Of a DNA stretch of 64,000 nucleotides, positions 34,365 to 45,792 are shown piece after piece. The stretch is from Cycas panzhihuaensis. Its lineage: Eukaryota; Cycadophyta. The DNA is taken from contig CM041465.1 of assembly GCA_023213395.1 (NCBI GenBank), positions 3,348,001 through 3,412,000 of the forward strand, in the 5' to 3' direction. The position numbers and the translations under genes are program-made. Below the pieces are notes generated by a model. It saw nothing but the letters and a program-made list of their open reading frames with translations. It ran no database searches and was not told where the DNA came from. The stretch's first letter is position 1, and each line of letters opens with the position of its first letter.

Positions 34365-36720
34365 ATACGACACTTCTTTCATTACTTGTATGGCCTTCCC
34401 ACTTTGGAGATATAACTTACACCTCCAGTGAGTTGAGTGATCAAGAGTCACCCATGAAGGGTTACCCATCTAATTAGGTGTATTATCCATATTCTTAAGA
34501 TTGGCCTCCCATTGAGGCCTTGTATCTTTATGAAGATCCCTCTTACATAGGCACAAATCCTTCATATTATACCCATGACTATACCAAGGCCTACCAAGAC
34601 TCAACTGCCCTCCATAACCATATTATTAGGGGATCCCAACCTCAAGACTTTGTTCATCACCCTAAGCAAGCCACCTTTTCTTTTCCCTTTCACAATGGTT
34701 AGTAATGAGGGTGCATCTCCTCTTTTGACCAAATTCAAACCCTTCTAGGGGATGTGACAGAGGTACTAAGGGACCATTTTGAAGTGGTAGCTGGTTAAAT
34801 TACCCCAAGTTAGGTACATCGACTATCTTTTAGTTTAACATTGGCTTTTGTTGTGGTCCCCCTTCTTATTTCCATGTAAATAACTACCCCATTCTCTTCA
34901 AGAGGGAATATCAATACATACTTCTATAAGTGCTCTGCCAAATGAAGAAGTTTCACAAGTTATATAAGTCATGCAAGCCTAATCGTAGGTTATGATAAGT
35001 GTGCCACCACTATAAACCTCCATCCCTCAACCGAGCACAGCCTTAGTTCCATTACTCTATACCACCATTCCTCCATGTCCTCAATACTCTGGATAAGTAG
35101 GAAGAATACCCATTCAACCTTGCCTAAAGCAAGGGGATCCATCCCTCTACATCCCCCTGGGCTATACGTCATAACCATAGGGACATGGGGGCACCAACCC
35201 CTTGCCCACTTATGGGGTGGACCCACTCCACCCGTATGGAGTGGGACCTCCTTTAAGAGGGCCATTTGGGAAAAGCTTGTTGCCACCCCCTACATCTCAT
35301 ATGACATAATCTATACCTCCTTTAGTTCCCTCTCAAGTAGGACCAGTGGCACCCCATATGCCATCCCATTATACATCTATCCCTTTAGGGGCATCGGTCT
35401 ATATTACCCCTACCTATATTATACAATAGTGAGGTGGGCCAATGTACCCTTATCTGCCTCCTCATTTTGTCTGCTCTTACTTAGTAGTAGTCTCTCCTCA
35501 TCAATTATGAAGAACCTCCTACCCTACACCTTCATATGTCCCTTATTAATAGGGACATACTCCTTATACCACACCTTCTTATCCACTGTATACCAGAGTG
35601 GGGTACCCTTACCAAACTCTTGCTTATCCTCTTATTGACCCTTTAATTCAACCAAGGGTATGCCCCTTCATTGATTATAGGTTGAGCCCACTTTCTATGG
35701 AGGCATTGTGAATGAATTTACCTCGTCACCCTCTAAAAGTACCCAAATTTGATGGTACTTCTTCCTAGGATCCCACCAATCACATTAGGGAATTCGCCAT
35801 AGTGTGTATTGACTAATGGGTATATGACCATATCCTTATGAGGCTTTTCCCTTAGTCACTTTAAGGGGATGCCCTTAAATTATTCTACTACCTTCTCACC
35901 CATTATGTCATGTCTTTCCAATAATTAGTTGACTCATTCATTAACTACTTTGATGTTGCATGACTATTTAAGAGTGGGGCCAAGGCTCTTCTTTGTCTCA
36001 AACAAGGCCATGACAAACTCAACTATGATTTTATTTGTAGGTTTTATGACCTTCTTTACTCCTTGAAGACTACATTTCTCAAGGACTTGAAGAGGGATAT
36101 ATTTATAAATGCCCATAAATTTATGCTAAGATCCTCAAGATGGGAGCAACCACATGTGATTTGTCCATAGCCAAGTGCTTATCCCTAAAATCTATTGAGA
36201 TCCAAGCCAATCTAAAAATGATTAATAGAAATATATGACATCATGAGGTACTACCTTTCCCATGTGACTAAAATATAAAATAACCTTCATCTAAGCCCTC
36301 TATCAGTACTATCAATAAGACTTTATATCCTCTCACATCTTTCATTTACTCTTTCAAGTGAATGATTAAGGATTTAAAGTTACAACTAGTTCAATCTACA
36401 TCAGAGCTATACACTTCCTCGTAAGGCTATTGATAAGTACATTAGAATTCTTAGACTTTTCCACCAAAGAATAAAGCCACTCAACCTCCATAAAGGAAGA
36501 GGATGAGACCTCCCATTGAAAAGAAGTGGTGTACTATCTATAGTGAGTGCAATCCCCATGACTCAAGGTGTTGGAACCAATACCCTGAGATGGCTATGTC
36601 ATGAGACCCTCCATCTAAAACTACTTCTAAACCCAACTTGGAGTAGCCCATCCACTAGGACTTATTCATTGATCATGAGGAATAGGATCAAGGTCCCCAA
36701 TCATTAAATTAATGAGTTAG
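34365..36720 (+). pseudogene. gag of element E, degenerate
   Basis: It aligns along most of its length with element B's gag. N-terminus: MKGYPSN, stop, VYYPYS against MEGYSSNWAYHSST. Core: VPKFDGTSS near 35740-35770, GDALKLFYYL, LVDSFINYFDVA and LKQGHDKLNYDFICRFYDL near 36000-36050. C-terminus: EKKWCTIYSECNPHDSRC near 36520-36580, a Cys/His knuckle-like motif. Stops fall where B has Gln, Arg or Trp (34475, in SS-stop-DP near 35766, in VA-stop-LF near 35960). A 188-codon overlapping frame at 35075-35638 is chance. Confidence 0.85.
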
Positions 36721-37099
36721 GGGGCATCTACCTCCTCAACGCAAGGGAATCCCTCCCCCTCTATTGGATTAATCTAAGGGGAAGGGTCTAGTAGATACTT
36801 CTATTCCTTTAAGTCCCACCACTCAACCTCATTCTCACAACCTAATTCTAAGGGAAAGAGGATTATTTAGATACTTGAGACCACTCAAGTATGCCCTATT
36901 ACTTATTTTCAAGTGGCAAAGAAGGCCAAAGAGGCCTCCACCTGATAATAATAATGCTCTTTGGAGAATCCTTTAACAGAAATCTTAATTGTCCCCAAAG
37001 ACCATACTTGTTTGGTTGGGGTGCTATGACTTCAAAAGGGCCATCCCTCAAACTATAGGAAAAGGAAAGGCTTTCTCCATAATTGAGGAACTTCATATA

Positions 37100-38094
37100 G
37101 TCTTCGTGAAAATGTCAATGATATATATTTTGTGGAGTTGCTCTGACATAAGAGCCCTCATCTTAGCGGCCTTGGAACAAACTAACATCCCTATCCACTC
37201 AGTGAGTACCTCATCATGAGGGTTACCCCTCATCACTTTCAATCTACATGATCTCCTATCTACTAAGGATAGGAAACTTCATTGTATTATCCCTTCACCA
37301 TAATGATCGAGACACTTGAATTTACCTTGAAGAGGACTATTGTGGACAATGATTCTTCCATAAATGCTATGCCTATGTGTATGCTAAAGAGGTTGGGCAT
37401 TGAGGCTCTTGAACCTATCTCTTAGAAATGCCAAGGTGTATGATGGAAGTGAGAAGGCACCCTTAAGGATGGTCTCCTTACCTCTTACCTTGGAAGACAA
37501 GATTATCCAAACTGGCATCATTATCTTGGATATTAATATCAATTATAATCTCCATTTGGATTAACCTTGGTTGGACCAAATAGGGGTAGTTTGCTCTTTA
37601 CATTAGGGACAACTCAAATTTGTCCATTTAGGATAAATTAGAGTTGTGGTTTAAGAGGCTTTGCCTGTTTGATCATCACACTAGGCTTTCCAAGTAATCT
37701 TTAGAGCTACAGATGGGGATGAGGATCCTTTCCACCCATGCTTCATAATATTCTTTAAAGACAAAGCACCTTATGAAGGGGAGGATCCCCCCTTCTCTAA
37801 CAAAATTTGGTATACTTTTCACCCATTGGTATTGGGAGCTATGGTTACCTTACTATTCTTAGTGATTAGGAATTTGGTGATAAAGGTTATGAAGAACCCA
37901 TATGCCAAGTAGCCTTCCTCAACATCACTAGGAGAGAGGCATCCCAAGTAGACACTCCTCCCTATTTTGAGCTAAACCCTTATGCTTTAGGCCCCTCTCC
38001 ATTTTAATTTCTTTATCCTCCCCTACAATAGGAATCTCCTTACTTGTGGGCTTGGATGTCCTGCCATTTATTATAGATCCCATATAATAGGTAC
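37100..38094 (+). pseudogene. Protease region of element E pol, before the F insertion
   Basis: A decayed frame with TLKRTIVDNDSSINAMP and MCMLKRLGIEALEPI near 37325-37410 fits the aspartic protease active site of Ty3/gypsy elements, with Gly replaced by Asp in the D-x-G core. The frame then runs, with stops, to the CTAGA target site at 38095-38099, where element F enters. Confidence 0.6.
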
Positions 38095-38099
38095 CTAGA

Positions 38100-38396
38100 T
38101 GAAAGGGTTAATGTCACAAGGTCATTGCATTAGTTGATTATTTCTAAAAAGGGTCTTAAGTAAATTTTAAATTAGATCAATTAAGTGAAATACACTTTCA
38201 TATGCATTATATGTAATTTTATTTCATCTAACTCTAATGCTTCCTCTCTCAATATAAAAGTAAAAGCTCAATGGAGGAGGCTCATTCTTACCTCCCCATT
38301 TTGTGAAAGCTACTTTCTTTCTCTCAAGTCTCTCTTGCTCCCATGTTTACCTTTGTATTTAGTGCATGGAGATGAATGATAGATCTACTCTTTTTA
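38100..38396 (+). repeat. 5' LTR of element F (297 bp)
   Basis: It begins TGAAAGGGTTAATG and ends TTTTTA (terminal CA has become TA). TATAAAAG at 38253-38260 is a plausible TATA box. Confidence 0.88.
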
Positions 38397-38398
38397 TG

Positions 38399-38410
38399 TG
38401 GTATCAGAGC
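38399..38410 (+). other. Primer binding site of element F
   Basis: TGGTATCAGAGC, two bases after the LTR; initiator-Met tRNA type. Confidence 0.88.
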
Positions 38411-40499
38411 TTGCTTCCTTCATATTTATCACTTTTACTTTTAATGGAGCCATCACTCTGAACCCCCATAATCCATGTGGTGAAGGAGATTGTGAAAGTG
38501 GATTTAGAAATATTTGTAAGTTATTATCATAACATATTTTGTATTGTTTGATTTCCCTTTCTCTTTTGTAGGTTTGGAAGCACAATACAAGGAGTTGTAA
38601 GGCCTAAGGATTCTAATCCTTTGGTGGCCATTTATGATATCTCGTTCTTCTTTTGTTTCTCCTCTTTTTATCCATTTAACAAGGGGAAATGCTGTCAAAA
38701 TTTTTCTAGCTTTTAAAAGAATAATTGTAAGGAGGGATTTTACCCATTTTTTAAAAAGAATTTGGAGCCATTTAAAATATCCATTATTGTATACTCTTAC
38801 CTTGCCTATATTAGGACCCTAGTGATCAAAAAATGATGGAAAATTTATATGGTATTATGTGTTAATAAGATATTAGTAAGCTAAAATTTCTGTAGAAATA
38901 AAATTTGCTTACTGAACTTCATAGGTCATAGGTCTATAAAATCTTCTATAGAGATCTAATTGACCTGATTCTAATTTTTAAATATGAGGCTCTAAGTCTA
39001 CTTTCTAGCACAAAAATTGGCACCTAATTTTGATGTTGTATAAGCAAGTTATTACTGTTTTAGTGAACAACAGTTATTTTAGTAAGAATTCTAGAAAAGT
39101 ATATTCTCCTAACTTTGCAGGACTTTAAAAAATTTTCCAGAACTCATTTCAACTTGATTCCACTTCATGAAGATGAAGCTCTGAGTCTAATTTGTATCAC
39201 AAAACTATCACTCCATTTTGTTATCGTGGGGGAAAGTTATTACTAATTTAGTAAAGACTACTTTTTTTTGTATTAAAAAAAAAGTGAAGAATTTTTCTTC
39301 CTTCTTTTTATAAGGCTTAAAAGCCCATTGTAAAAGTTAGTTAAAAACACCTGGATTAGAGTAATATTTGGTATCTTCACTCACTTATTAGTATTATATT
39401 TCAACACTCTAAATCAATTCAAGTAAGCACTCCAAGCAAGAACTCCAAAGACACTCTAAAGACACTTCAAGCAAGAACTCCAAGCAAGCATTCTATTTTC
39501 AGTTAAATGTACGTTTGATGCAATTCAATAATCTTTTTACTCTTCCTAAAAAGAACACATCACATATGCTATTTTCTACTATCTTATACCTTATCACACA
39601 CTTTTCAAGGTTGAGATACCTTGGTTGATAGAATGCCACGCCATAAAAGAGGTGTGGGTTTCAAGTTAGGACTGGACTGAACCATAATATTGGTGAGGTT
39701 TGGTTAGCCATACCATCATGCCTCAATCAGGGATTATCTTGATAACCAACCAGGAAAACTGAAACTTTAATACAAGATTAAAATATACTTGATCTAATAT
39801 TCGTCATAGCCATGGGTATGCACATACTACTCTTTAGAGGAGGTATATAACTACTCATTGGTGAACTGGGTGAGGATTAGGAGTACTTGGGCTATGTTGT
39901 GACTTAGATTTCATTACCAAGCATAATTGCAAGTATCATGGATGAAGGCCAACTTAATTCTACTAGAAGCCTATGCATCCCTTCAACAACCTCAACTACA
40001 TGCTGGACACAAGTTATAGGTTATTGGGTTGATTACAAATCCTACATTTGAGTTTCAAGTTGTGTATACCCAATGATGTTAGCTTCTACATTGGCCTATA
40101 ATCTTATATATTGATCACTTACTTGTTTGTAAAAAGTGATCTATAGTATAATCATAATCATAGTGCTTCTCATATTCCTACTGCATTAGGTTAATATTTG
40201 CCGTAAGTCTTAGTGGTCAATTTTTATCATAGTACTTCTCATATTCCTACTGCATCATGTTAATATTTGCCATAAGTATTAGTGGCTAATTTTCATCATA
40301 GTGCTTCTTATATTCCTACTACATCAGGTTAATATTTGTTACAAGTATTGGTGGCTTTTCTCTAAGTTTCTCCCTTCATCTTTGAGCAACCATTCTCACT
40401 TCTTCTTCCTTCTACTACACTACTTCATTGCATCTCCTATTTATAAAGAGTGATTGGTCATTTATTACCTTCACTTTTATAGTCCCTTGTTTATTTCTT
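38411..40499 (+). other. Leader of element F
   Basis: About 2.1 kb without a recognised gene. It contains a region of short CTCCAAGCAAGAACTCC-like repeats at 39416-39495 and the 69-bp tandem repeat at 40158-40364. Confidence 0.45.
40158..40364. repeat. 69-bp tandem repeat, three copies
   Basis: TCATAGTGCTTCTCATATTC-type units start at 40158, 40227 and 40296; the period is exactly 69 with modest divergence. Located in the leader of element F just upstream of gag. Confidence 0.88.
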
Positions 40500-43400
40500 C
40501 CCTTCTCAAAAGACACCATGTCTTTATAGTTCAAGCAAAATGCGAACTGCATTTTAAAAGGGAAAGAAAATTAGGACATGTGGTTCACTAGTATTAGAAA
40601 TATTGCAAAGTATGAAGGTTTATAGAGAGATCACTTACAACCTATACCATCTGTTTTAGCTATAACTACCTCAACTGCTTCTAGAGGAGGTGCTCGAATT
40701 GCTCCTACTGAAGTTGTAACTAAATGCCAATGGGAACTTGATGATGATAAAATCTATATAGGGATACTTCTTGTTACTGATTATTCCTATATAATCTCAT
40801 TAATGAAGTTGTACATGATACAGCATGGAAAGTTCTTGAAGTTCTTAAGAAGAACTTTGATACTAAATAAAACTTAGAATTTGTTCATTTAGTGCCAAAG
40901 ATAAACAAATTAAAAATGTAGAAAGGATACATAAGTGAGACAATCAATCTCCTTCATCCAATCAAGTAATCCATTGATAAAGATTTTAAAACTTAATGTA
41001 TTACATGGAATTTCTTGATTCAGTCATGTCTCCATATCCCAGATTACAAAAATCTATTGGGAAGTCTTCAATCTAGTGGCACTTTGAAGATCCTAAACTT
41101 TGAGGCTCTTACTGATAAGTTCATTGAATTTAATAAGACCTTTAATACCAACTTTGCCACTATATTAGATCTAGCCGATGCTACTTTTGAAGTGGAAGAA
41201 GATCTTTGTTATACCAAAAATCAAGGTCAATACTCTCATAGAGTTGGTAATTCCCATGGAAGAGGAAGAGGTAGACAACAAGGACAATATCCTCTTGGTA
41301 AACAAGCTCCTCAACTCCAACAAAAATAGTCTCAAGTCCAAGGCCAAAATAATCAACCTGGACCTAGATCTAGTAATCAAAGATAATCCAACCAACCTAA
41401 TACTTCTTATGGGACTAGAAATCAAACAATTGTGTGCCAAAGGTATAATAGAAAAGGACATTATGCCAAAAATTACGGAACTTCTACCAATAAACTACCA
41501 AGCTATCAATAGTGTCATGGTGCACATAATGTTGATAATACTTCTTTTGAAGATGCTTTTGGTAGAACATAATTTGTTCATGTACATCTTCAAAGAATTA
41601 GAACCACTTTATCAAATGTTGTTGATAGATCCACTAAGTATATTGAGGCTCATTGTGGCTATGCTTATTCACTTTTGCCTTCACCACTTAGAGTTGTAAA
41701 TAGTGCCACCTCAAATACTTAATTGTGGATTATGGATATTGGAGCAACATAACATATGACTTGTCATCGCTAGTTCTTTCAGGATTTTGACTATGAAGTT
41801 CGTGGTGTTATACACATGGCTGACAAATCATCTTAGTCAGTCAAAAAACTTGGAATTATTTTCTTAAAACTCCCAAGCCTTCTAGATTTTACCCTTATTG
41901 ATGTTTTATATATTCCTACTCTGAAGTAGAACCTACTCTCCTTATCCACCCTTGTCTCTCGTGGAATTGATCTAAGTGTAACTCTAAATAATTAAACTCT
42001 ATATGTCATTCATCCTCATTCAAATACTATGGTTATGATCAAAATTCCTAATGGAAAATTTTTTTGCCTAACTGCCTCATCATCCTCTAAAGCTAACTAT
42101 GTTGATGATGACTCTACTTTTACCACAACTTTGGCTCCTCAAAAGTTTTCCCAAGTGGCCCTATGGCATGCTTGTATGGGCCATATCAAAAATGATCATT
42201 TAAGAGAACTATATGCCACTCTTCCTGGTATGCCTAGGCTCTCCTCTAAGCCCTTCAAATGCAAAGTATGTATCATTACCAAATCTCAAAGACAACCCTT
42301 TCCTCATAGTCAATAGAAATCTAGCCAACCTTTACAGCTTATACACTTGGATATATGTGGTTCAATGCCCATTCCTTCTCTCAAACAAAAGTGGTACTAT
42401 ATTACTTTCATTGATGATTTTACCAAGAAAGTATGGGTTGCTTTTCTTATAAAGAAAGATGAAGCTTTTTCTATGTTTCAAGCTTTCAAGGCCTGCGCAG
42501 AAAATGAATTTGGATTGAAGATCAAAATACTCAAGATTAACAATCGTTATAAGTATACATCTAATGAGTTTGAATCATACCTACGTAAACATGGAATCAA
42601 ACATCAGACCACTGTTGTAGGTACACCCCAATAAAATGGAGTTGTCGAGCACATGAAAAAGACCATCATGAACATGGCTCGCGCTATGTTGGTATATAAG
42701 AATGTCCCTACCTATCTTTCGGCTAAGGATACCTGGACTGTTGTGTGTTGTATCAACATTATTAGTCCCTCCATGCTTGGCCTCTCTCCACATGAAATGT
42801 GGTACAGACAAACCCCCTCTATCTCCCACTTCAAAATTTTTGATTCTACTTATTATGCTCACATTCTGGAGGAATATAGAAACAAGCTCTAAGATAAAGC
42901 TCTTAAAGGCATCTTTGTCAGATACCCTATGGACAAAAAGAGGTACAAAATTATCATCACTAGAGATGTTATCTTTGTAGAGATTGAAGATTAATTACTC
43001 AAACTTGACTCTAAGATGCCTTCATACCAATTTAATGATGCTCCTAAATTTGATGTGTAGATTCCAAAATTTAGTGAGGGAGATGCTTAACAGTTGCTCA
43101 AAATCTTGGAATTTGATAATAGAGCCCTAGAGGATACAAGTTGTGACTCCTAGCCAATGTATATACATCTAGCACCATCATTTATGAATAACCAAGTTGA
43201 CAAAGGAAAAGCCATAGCAGAAGGATCATCTTCTCCAACATTTGTGGCTATCCCATCTTCTCCAACATCATCAACTTCCTTCGTACCAAACATTTCATAT
43301 GATCCTTTTCAGGATCAAAGTGAAGACTAAGAGGCTATGGAAATGAAAACCTCATTCTCAACTTGAGGTTTTTGTGAAGCCTACTAGCTACACAAGGATA

Positions 43401-45056
43401 TGTGACCAAATGAGATAGGAAAAACTGGCACTAGAAGTGCCCATAGAGCAAGGATGCATGAATCACTTTTCGTTAAGCTTGAACCAGAAAAATTGCACCT
43501 TTGTCTTAATGAAGAGCCCTAACATACTAAGAAGTTGTAAAGCATATAGCTTAGAGAAATGCCATGAATGAAGAGTACCAATCTCTTATTGAGAATGCTA
43601 CAAGGGAGTTTATTAATCTACCACTTAGAAGAAAGATAGTTTAAAATAAATGGGTGTTCAAAAATAAGTACATATCAGATGGCACCCTATAAAAACATAA
43701 GCAAGGTTGGTAGAAAAAGGATTCACGTAAAGGGAAGGCATTAACTACACTGAAATCTTTGCTCTTACAACCAAGTGGCCTACAATCATAACTCTTATAG
43801 CCTTGGCTACTAAATAGGGTTGGAAAATCCACCAACTTAATGTTAAGATTACACTTCTCAATGGGTACCTTAAAGAAGAAATTTACATGGCTCAGCCAGA
43901 AGGATACAAGATTGTTAGTCAGGAGCATAAAGTTTCCAGGCTCAAAAATTCCTTGTACAGCCTAAAGTAAGCCCCTCGTACTTGGTTTACCAAGTTGTCT
44001 GAAAGAATAAGGAAACTTGGATATGAGGTTTATAACTATCAAGATATTAATGTAACATTATTTATCAAGCACCAAAATAATAAAGTCACTTACCTCTTAA
44101 TCTTTGTGGATGATATGCTAATTATGGGGAATAGTGAATAGGTAATCAACCAACTGAAGAAGGACCTTGCTAAAACTTTTGAATTGTCTGACCTTAGATT
44201 AATGAAATATTACTTGGGAATTGAAGTAACTTAAAAGAATAGTAAAATCTTTCTTTCCCAAGAAAAATATATCAATAATCTTATGACAAAATTTCAGTTG
44301 GAAGGTGCTTGAATAGCAGATACACCTATGGAACTTAATATTAAACTCTCAACTGATGGTGACACTGGGGAGGTAGATGCAATACTCTATCAACAACTTG
44401 TAGGTAGTTTCATCTATATTACCAACACAAGGCCAGATATTACACAGTCTATCAGTATTCTTGCAAGATTCATGACAAATCCTAAGTAGAATCACTGGCA
44501 AGATATAATACAAGTGTTGAGATACCTAAAGATGATCATCAAATATAGTATATTGTATGAACCTAATGCAGAATTTAAACTTTATGTATATACAGACTCA
44601 GACTTTGCCAGAGATAAAGACACAGGGAGATCTATGTCTGGGTACGTAACATTTCTCAAAACAACATCAATATCATGGAGATCTAGATGGCAGAACATAG
44701 TTACAGACTCAACTATCGAAGCTGAATATATTAGTACTTTTGAGATAAGGGAGGAGGTTATATGGCTTAGAAAATTGTTGAATATATTAAATGCCACCCA
44801 AATAAGTTCTACTAGCTTATATGTAGATAATCAATCTACAATCTAAATGGCTAAAAATACTGTATTTCATGATCATACCAAATATATAAGTATGAAAGTC
44901 TACAGGATTAGAGAACTAGTTCATGATGGTATAATTCAATTGGAGTACTGTCCCATAGCAGAACAAGTGGCCGATGTCTTCACCAAACCACTTAACAGAG
45001 TGAAGTTTAAATAGTTTCAAAAGTAACTCAGCCTTAGGGCCTCCATCTCTGACTGA
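40500..45056 (+). pseudogene. copia gag-pol of element F, degenerate
   Basis: Gag spans about 40510-41700 (SCLHIPDYKNLLGSLQSSG, LADATFEVEEDL). Protease has WIMDIGAT near 41730, where DSGA is usual. Integrase: LWHACMGHIKNDHLRELYA, CKVCIITKSQ, FIDDFTKKVWVAFLI, then GTPQ, stop 42632-42634, NGVVEH. RT: HQLNVKITLLNGYLKEEIYM near 43835, LK, stop 43968, APRTWF, and an intact FVDDMLIMG near 44105. RNase H: YTDSDFARDKDTGRSMSGY near 44592 and IEAEYIST. The C-terminus is ADVFTKPLNRVKF. Most domains stay in frame; stops disable it. Confidence 0.93.
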
Positions 45057-45489
45057 TTGAAGGAGATGGCAATAGGACCATCATACTTTATCTCATTCAT
45101 GAAAATCCCTTATGGGTGCGGAAGGGTAAGAGTAAGTCTTTGCTCTATCCCATTCATGAAAACCCCTTGTGGGTGTAAAAGGATAAGGGTTATATCATTT
45201 CAAAAAATTGGAACCTATGAAAACACAAAAGGGCATGGGGGATGACTAAATGGTATATGGAGACTCAGTAGATTTCAACTACAAAATTCATTGTACTGAT
45301 TAGCTATCTGGGTTCATTTAAAGAGCTACTTGAGCTAAGTTAGTAGATTAGAAAATCTGTATATTTTCTTCCCCATGACGGTTTCCCACAAAAGTGTCAT
45401 AGTAGTTTGCTTTGTAAAAGGCTCAAATGAAGACTTCATAGGATAGAATAAAATAGGATGAAATGACCTTCTACCATTAAAAGAGAGAT

Positions 45490-45787
45490 TGAAAAGGGTT
45501 AATGTCATAAGGTCATTACATGAGTTGATTATTTCTAAAAAGAGTCTTAAGTGAACTTTAAATTAGATCACTTAAGTAAAATACACTTTCATGTGCATTA
45601 TGTGTAATTTCATTTTACTTAACTCTAATTCTCCCTCTCTCAATATAAAAGTAAAAGCTCAATGGAGGAGGCTCATTCTTACCTCATCATTTTGTGAGAG
45701 CTTCTTTCTTTCTCTCAAGTCTCTCTTACTCCTATGTTTACCTTTGTGTTTAGTACATGGAGATGAAGGATAAATCCACTCTTTTCA
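45490..45787 (+). repeat. 3' LTR of element F (298 bp)
   Basis: It begins TGAAAAGGGTTAATG and ends TTTTCA before CTAGA. It is closely similar to the 5' LTR with scattered transitions. Confidence 0.9.
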
Positions 45788-45792
45788 CTAGA

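Larger units (their letters stand above)
38100..45787 (+). mobile_element. Element F: full-length Ty1/copia retrotransposon, 7.69 kb
   Basis: LTRs 38100-38396 and 45490-45787, PBS 38399-38410, a 2-kb leader, gag-pol about 40500-45056, and a purine-rich tract AAAAGAGAGA at 45478-45487. The target duplication CTAGA is perfect (38095-38099, 45788-45792). It interrupts the pol of element E in the same orientation. Its sequence differs from C, G and H, so it is another copia family. Confidence 0.93.

Noticed and set aside
35075-35638. 187-residue plus-strand ORF
   Set aside because: It overlaps the gag of element E in another frame; the gag frame is supported by alignment with element B.
41171-41699. 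ORFs in alternative frames across gag of element F
   Set aside because: They overlap the recognised gag frame and are low-complexity Ile/Leu-rich.
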